A stretch of DNA of 64,000 nt from Siphlonurus alternatus (taxonomy: Eukaryota; Arthropoda; Insecta; Ephemeroptera; Siphlonuridae), in the NCBI GenBank assembly GCA_949825025.1, contig OX463787.1, positions 14,195,707 to 14,259,706 of the forward strand, written 5' to 3'. Position 1 is the stretch's first letter, and each line of letters begins with the position of its first letter. The position numbers were made by a program, and so were the translations under genes. This document shows, piece after piece, positions 57,389 to 64,000 of the stretch. The notes under the pieces are model-generated. The model worked only from the letters and a program-made list of their open reading frames with translations. It was not told the DNA's origin and searched no databases.

Positions 57389-57670
57389 GAAATCTCAAGC
57401 AGTGGAGTATTTGAATTTAGACTACAAAAATTTCAAAATACATTAGGCCGTGATGTAACTGGCAAGTGCTGTGAGAGTTCAGAAACGCCATCTGACTTAC
57501 ATTGTAATGGTTTATGTCTTACAAGTTTTCGTGTGTGTCTAAAACATTATCAAGTGCTAGTGGATACAGATAGTCCTTGTACTTATGGTGATATTTATAC
57601 ACCAGTGTTGGGTGATAAAATCATTGAAGAGGATTACTTAATAAGATTTCCATTTAACTTCACATGGACG
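57389..57670 (+). CDS. Dl: Delta-type Notch ligand, exon 2 (MNNL domain)
   Basis: Ninety-four codons after the acceptor TTACAG encode the N-terminal module of Notch ligands (MNNL/C2-like), which contributes to Notch and membrane binding in the extracellular space. Recognisable blocks: SGVFEFRLQKFQNTLGRD, GKCCESS, CNGLC, FRVCLKHYQ, CTYGD and the C-terminal IRFPFNFTWT. The six cysteines have the family spacing. RVCLKHYQ and FPF.FTW are Delta-type rather than Jagged/Serrate-type. Most Deltas have WPGTFSL at the end; here threonine replaces proline just before the donor (GACG/GTAAGT), phase 0. DSL, EGF repeats and the transmembrane segment must lie beyond the window. The loop before IRFPF is shorter than in Drosophila Delta. 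No frameshift or stop. Confidence 0.93.
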
Positions 57671-60600
57671 GTAAGTGACTTTATTTTTATATTTTTTGGG
57701 GAGTTAAAAAAAAATTGATCGTACCATTTATTTTCCCTAAGCTATGGGTCCTTAGTCTCTTAATTGTTTCATAGTCATAGCTTAGAACTATACATAAAAT
57801 ATCCGAGTCAGTAAATTTCTAAAAATAATGAAAATTAATTTAATTTCGTACAACATTTAGTATTGGTTTTATGCCAATTCTTTTTTACTGCAAAAATCCA
57901 TTTATATTTTTATTTTGCCTTTATTGCTTGCTTTAGAATATTCATTTTTTTCTATAAAGAATGTTTATAAATAAATATATATATATTGCAATATAGAATT
58001 TAAGAAATACTTGTCAAATTTTATCAAAATAAAATACTTTCAATCGTGGTAACACAAATTTGATTCTCCTTTTGATTTCATATTATTTTATTTATCATAT
58101 ATAATTATATTTTACTTGCACGAATCCAGACTATAACTTTAAAAGCAATTCAGAAAATTTTCCACTTTTTACTCCGTTTTAAGTGCACTATATACGAGAA
58201 TACTGTTACATAATTTTTATATTATTGCTCTGATTTCCTTTGTCGTGTTTTTTGTTTCAATATTTTTTATATACGAGCGGATATAAATAATTTACGATGA
58301 ACTAATCATTATAATTATCTGTTGTCTTTATATCGATATCATGCAATTAATATACAGTAAAAAAAAAGTTAGTCATCACTTAAGCGTGAATAATTGACAT
58401 TTTAGCATAATATTTATACATTTTTGTACTCAAAGCATCCGATTATAGCTCATTACCAAGTTTTTAAAACATTTTCATATTTTAAATTTCTGATTATATA
58501 TGCAAAAGAAAAAAACCTTAGCTGACTGATTGGGAGTTTTATTATACAACGATAATACATATACCGCAAAAATAATGGAACTTATTTATTTATACTGTAA
58601 TATATCTTTGTAATAAATTGTAATTTTGATTAAACAATATTAAATTTAAAGCAATAAAATTAATACGCTAATTAATTTTTTAAATACTCATATATAAAAT
58701 AAAAATCCTGTTATAAAAGTTTAAATTAATTAAATTAAAAATGAAAACTATTTTATTTTTACGTTTTACTATTAAATTACGGTTATCTATCAAAAAATAC
58801 AAGTTAAAAATTAGACCAACTATTTCTATGTTTGTTTTTTTTACCTAAAGACAGGTAACATGTTAAAAATTGTAGGTGGAGTGGAAATAACATTTTCTTA
58901 TAACGTCGTGACCGGATAAGCGGTAGTTAAAAAAAAAAGCACCTTTTTTCTCTCTCAGTTTCTTCAAATGTAAAGTTAGGCTTTGATGATTTTATTACTT
59001 TTAGGTTATAAACTTCTTTTCAAGGTATATATTAAATAAAAGGTAAAAATTCTTTAATGACATACGTAACTAAATAAATAATACCTGTGTGTGTATATTT
59101 TTGAAAAGCGATAAAAATTTTATACTTTGGTTATATATATAATGTCAATTTTCAAAAGTGACTAGCAGTACAAATTGATAATATACCTGGTCGCACGTAT
59201 GTGTAAAGGTGTAATAAAATTCGTAATCAATGCTTTTTTTTGTGTATAAGACTTGCTTAATTTATACAAGGTTGTGTTTACAATAGAATTTTACCGTAAA
59301 GTTGAGTAATTTTTTTCATTTGATTCTGTATACATATATTTTTTTTTTGTATCTTCATGGTAGCCAAAATTAAGAAAAATATTTTAAGGTATATAGCAGA
59401 AAATATTTTCGACCATAAGTCTTATGCTTATATGGTCTATTATTATTATTGCAAATACTGTAGACATGCGCTCTTATATGGCTTTATAAGTTACTCTTCA
59501 TTCTTATGGAAAAAAAAAATGAAAATCTAACATAAATTCATTACATTTATAAGAAACGATCATAACAAAAATAGCTTGAAATATATTTTCTGAAATCGAA
59601 CTCCTATTCAAATTCCATAGCTTTTGTAAAGATGACAAGCATATTAATAGAAAGAAAAAGTATTTTAAGTTAATTTTCAATAATGTATTTTATTGGCTAG
59701 TAATATATTATACAACTGTCATCAAAGGATAAAAATTAAAATTTCAAAGCATCATTATATCCATTAACTTAAAATTTATAAAAGTATCCGTTTTGAAACA
59801 TGTTTCAAAATAATAGTCAATACCTACTTCTTTTGTTATTCTTTTTTTTCACCTTTTTTTGTTAAAAGCCGTGAACGGTAAAGGTTAAAATTTATGAAGG
59901 TATTCTTTGAAGAAAGACAAACACATTTTTGAGACGATCTGCTACCTTACCTTCATTCAGGTGTATGATATTTTAACGTTTATTAGTTTATTGGTACACT
60001 AAAAATGTCTGTCACCAAATTTGTGGCACTACAGGGGGGTCTTATTATTCTTTTTGAAAAAAAAAATAGTTCTAGTATTCTAGTTTTTAGAAAGAAATAT
60101 TTTTGTAAAACTAATTTACATTTTTTAACAATTCATTTCAATCTTTACACCTTTTCAAATATTTATGATACTTTAGTTTGAATGTTAATTTTTTTTTTTT
60201 AGTTTCTTTATACAAAATGATAAATGATTTTTAAGAATAGCTACTGTATTTAGGGGTTGAAAATTTTAATTAAAATTGACAATCATACGACAAGAAATTT
60301 ACTATAAATTAGTTATGCAGGTGTCATAATTTATAATATATTACATCTTCTAAAGGTGTTAAAGCATACAATAGAGTTTTATAAAAATTCATAACTCCAT
60401 TTTAAAAATGTTATTGTAAATTTTTATTTAATTCATCAATTTTAGGGCATGCAGTGTTTTCTCTGAAATCATTATACTCATTCAAGTTTATTGATAAAAG
60501 AAAATATAATTTTGAATGATATTGATGTCCAAGCATCGAAGCCCAGTTTAAAATAATAGTTATTTCTGAATTTTTAAGATATTTTTCAATGTAAAAAGTG

Positions 60601-60934
60601 TATTTTCTACGAATTTTATGTTGATGTATAATCAATTAAATATATGAAGTCTTAATCATAAAGAATAGGCTTTTAATTTATAAGATAATTTCAAATATTT
60701 ATTTCCTTTAACTTAAATGAAATACAAAAAAATAAGAATGAAATTTAATTTCCTTATACTGTATAGTAATAAAATACTATTACTTTACTTACTATACCTC
60801 CACAAACAAAAAAACTTTCAAGACTACTTTATCAATGAAAATTAATAACAATTAAATGTATACACTTTTATATATATAATATAAATAGATTGTATACATT
60901 ATATATTTTATTGTACGTACCAAGTGATGGTTAG

Positions 60935-61035
60935 AAAGCGTAGCCTTGGTTTTATTCCCACGGTACTACTACGATGAGATTTGAACCGCGGACTTTAAAT
61001 TCAGTAGACCGTAGCCACATGCAACCAAGAGCCAA
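60935..61035 (-). mobile_element. tRNA-like SINE fragment inside intron 2
   Basis: On the minus strand, TGTGGCTACGGTCTACTGAA is followed by AAAGTCCGCGGTTCAAATCT. The latter carries a B box (GGTTCAAATC), and the first block resembles an A box/D-arm. The flanks do not fold into a full cloverleaf, so I do not call a functional tRNA. Confidence 0.35.
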
Positions 61036-61104
61036 CAACTATAAGATTATATACAGACATCCGTACATTCAACTTCTTTATTATAACTATTGTAATATAA
61101 GATT

Positions 61105-61535
61105 TAACTTCAATAAAGACTATTTTATTATGTTAAATTATAGAATAATGATACTTATTGTGTAAAAGTACCGTAAAATTGAATATCAAGAAAGACTGTT
61201 TTCCAATGTTAAAATATAGGATAATGATACTTACGGTGAGTACAGAATATGAATGAATGGCTATAAAGGCTGTTTTTTAATGATAAATTGTGCTATATTG
61301 AGACATATTACTCATTGAGTATTGATATATAATATACAGTCTTATTGAGCAATCATTATGTAGACAGTAAGGTGTTTTCATTGAGTTTTAGGGATTGATT
61401 CATAAGGACTATTTTACTTTGTTAAAGAATAGGATAATGGACGTTATAAAAAAATTTATTACACTATAATTTTTTAATGAGGATTGAATATCGATTTGAA
61501 TGTTTTTATTGCATTATGGTAATGGATTTTATTAT
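61105..61535 (+). repeat. Degenerate tandem repeat in intron 2
   Basis: AAAGACTATTTTATTATGTT, AAAGACTGTTTTCCAATGTT, AAAGGCTGTTTTTTAATGAT and AAGGACTATTTTACTTTGTT start near 61115, 61190, 61264 and 61404. Most are followed by ATAGGATAATGATACTTA-like sequence. Period about 75 bp, with one interval near double. Confidence 0.65.
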
Positions 61536-64000
61536 GCATTTTAATATATAAAAAAAAAGAGATTCATTGTTTTACAATAATCATGCATTTATATATACAT
61601 TTTGAATTATAATTAATATTAGTAAATTGAATTTTCTTTTAAAAATAAATACATAACTTATAAAAATCATATTATTAAATCATACTATTTTCCTATTTAC
61701 ATCTGATTTTATACATTTTTCATGAAATTTCAATACCTTCAAATTTGACGTATTGTTTTAATTTTAACTATACTTTCCTAAACAAAATGTTGCAACAATC
61801 AGGTACGGGTTTCGTAGTGAATGAACTTTTGTGTAAATCTAAAATCAAGAAACCTTGTATATAAACAAAGGATCGAGAGAGGATTGAGAAGGGAATCTTT
61901 TGAAGTCACTTTTGTATTTCTCTGATTCACTCTCATTGTTTGTACAAGTGCTTTTCAGTGTATAAAAATTGCTCTGAAATTAAGCACTTTCTAGCTTCCG
62001 TGTCCCAATAAGGGTAGAAATAATATGAAATATTATATAATAAGCAATAATACTAACAAATTAGCAATAATATTTCAGCAAGCATATAATCACAGCGAAA
62101 AATAATTTCTAAAATTATAGCATTTTATTGCACAATTATTTTAAAATATGTTTTGTATTAATATACTTAAATATGTAAAAATAAGTCCAATCAATATATC
62201 AATTCAGCACTATTATATATATATTATAAGCTTCTTTTACTCAAATTATCACACAAAATCTTGTTAAGAACTTCAACATTTCTAAAAGAAAATTTATTAA
62301 ATGTATGTAATTTTATTAATGAAACAAAAATTTATTTTATAACTTACGTATTTTTTCCCATAACAATTAAACGTAATTTTTATTTTATTTTTAACAATCA
62401 TCTTCTTATTATAAGACATTACAATTCATATCACATTATTATCTGGCAATGTTCAATAAAAATATACGATTTACATTTTATTCAGTCGTGGGAAACTCCT
62501 TATATATGATGTAATATATCTCTTCTATGTTATATACCTATTGTTATAATAGAATTTAATAATGTGTGTACTCTCCTATATAAAGAGTTTAATGAAAATC
62601 ACGTAAGAGAGAGAGAGAAAAATATAACTGTCTTTTTAGCAAAGGAATAAAAATTCTATTGTAAAAGATTCTTGGCGTGGTATAATAATGATCTTTTATA
62701 ACTTGCTAGTCTGGGAAAATATATAAAGAATTTACAGTACTCCACAATACTATCTTGATAACCTTTTCTTTATTATTTTAATGAGTTTATAAAAAAAAAT
62801 GTATTTGTATGTAACGTTAAGTATACATTTTTCAATTGTAAATGTAATGGATATTTATAAAGAATTTTTTAAGTTCATCACTGTAATGTGTGTATGCATA
62901 TATGTGATTTGCTTTTAAAGTATGTATGCATATGTGTTACTTTTTCATTAGTTTCATTACAAACCATCTTCTATAATTAACATTTATTTCATATCATTTA
63001 TAATATAAATCGTTGGAAAAATAGCCATCTATAAAGTGAAATTTTTTGGTTCTTTTTAAAATTCACAATTTTTTTTAACTTGGATCATTATTTTGTTTCA
63101 GAAAATTATTTTCATTTAGAATTTTTCAGATATCTTTACTAATTTTTATATGTCATTTTATTCAATTTTATAATAAATTTTAATTTTAAATAATTGTGAC
63201 AATATTTCAAACAAAGCTGATAGAAAAATGTAAATTAATTAAGTAATCAATTCTTTTAAACATGATTCAAAAATATACTTGAATAATTGAATATATAGTC
63301 TTTCAAAATTATTCATGAATAATCTAAACATTAATTATAAACCTATTAATAAATAGGTGTTAATTTTAATGATATTCTAATGTAATATTTAAATCTATAC
63401 AATTCTTTGTTCTATCAAAAGGCTAATTATAAATTTTTATGTTCCAATTAAGTTCCTGATTAGTTATTACTATACTATTATCTTGATATCCTGTTATTAG
63501 CTTTAATTTATGATTAATGCTTTGGAAATAATTTAAATTTCTCTTTAAACAAAACCTTGAGTTATTTTTATTTGTTTTTAATTTACAAAGAAAGAATATT
63601 TTTAATATTACCTTGGAATTTTTATTTGTTTTTAATTTTGTAATGGTTTTAATAAAATTTGCAATGTTGTTAAAAATTAGCAATAACTATAAATAATATT
63701 CAAGGCTAATTTTTGGACATATCACAATATATGTAGGTACTTAAAGTATATTAATCTTAGGTCTTAAAATTTAATTGGCCTTAAAAATTTTTCAATTTAA
63801 TTGTAAAATGAATGTCGTTTTGGAATTTTATCAGATTAACTAAAACAAATTGGTGATAATTTGAACTATAAATTGAGAATAAAAAAATGTATTTAGCTAA
63901 ATTCCATGAGATTTGTGTAATATTTATTAACCTAATAAACGATTGTACTAATTAAATTTACAATCAGTGCAAATATTAATATAAAATTCCTTCATATTAA

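Larger units (their letters stand above)
57671..64000 (+). other. Dl: Delta intron 2 (continues beyond window)
   Basis: Starts GTAAGTG; no acceptor plus DSL-domain exon is visible by 64000, so the intron is at least 6.3 kb. It is AT-rich throughout. Notable contents are the tRNA-like fragment near 60.98 kb, a degenerate repeat at 61.1-61.5 kb, and a (GA)n near 62610. A TGGGAGTT variant of the octamer lies at 58530. Confidence 0.7.

Noticed and set aside
60935..61035. Functional tRNA gene in Delta intron 2
   Set aside because: A B-box match is present but acceptor-stem pairing and a full cloverleaf are not apparent.

Overview
This is a eukaryotic, very AT-rich window (by eye about a quarter G+C) and almost certainly comes from an insect nuclear genome. 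The evidence is spliced exons of a Delta-type Notch ligand, a 5S rRNA-derived SINE family, LINE tails, many fold-back MITEs, abundant microsatellites and a 200-N assembly gap. The base composition and small transposon complement would suit an AT-rich insect such as a braconid/aphidiine wasp or an aphid. The sequence alone does not settle the species.

Only one gene is supported with confidence. The start of a Delta homologue lies on the + strand at the right end. It has a TATA/initiator core promoter (about 55755-55790), a roughly 157-nt leader with three short upstream ORFs, a 17-codon signal-peptide exon (55945-55995), a 1.39-kb intron, and a 94-codon exon with the MNNL domain (57389-57670). 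A second intron then runs past the window end. The DSL, EGF and transmembrane exons must lie beyond 64000.

The 55 kb upstream of Delta has no convincing protein-coding gene. 1-12 kb holds dispersed repeats (an ETS-motif-carrying MITE, a 5S-SINE, a LINE reverse-transcriptase remnant). 12-25 kb holds a string of 100-200 bp GC-rich islets with shared words (CAAGGTGTT, GTCGCGTGGCAG, GGGGGCAGATG, CAGGTG and CACGTG E-boxes), separated by AT-rich DNA and MITEs. They are the best candidates here for Delta cis-regulatory or architectural elements. 25-34 kb holds more MITEs, CRE-containing patches, and a remarkable 2.2-kb hairpin whose two arms are each tandem arrays of a 131-bp unit (about 30960-33190). 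34-42 kb is a transposon nest: an assembly gap, LINE tails, three related fold-back elements, and a palindrome with a SINE at its centre and a fold-back element in one arm. 42-51 kb contains a locally amplified family of about 165-bp modules marked by CTCCTGATAT, another SINE pair and a (TTTG)n array. 51-55 kb has two short-period repeat clusters and two GC islets, then the Delta promoter.

Two short words are strikingly over-represented outside recognisable repeat copies. AACTCCCT/AGGGAGTT occurs at least 15 times. The CRE octamer TGACGTCA occurs 8 times in non-transposon DNA plus 4 times inside fold-back elements. Either could be a regulatory code of this locus or a genome-wide oddity of the species.
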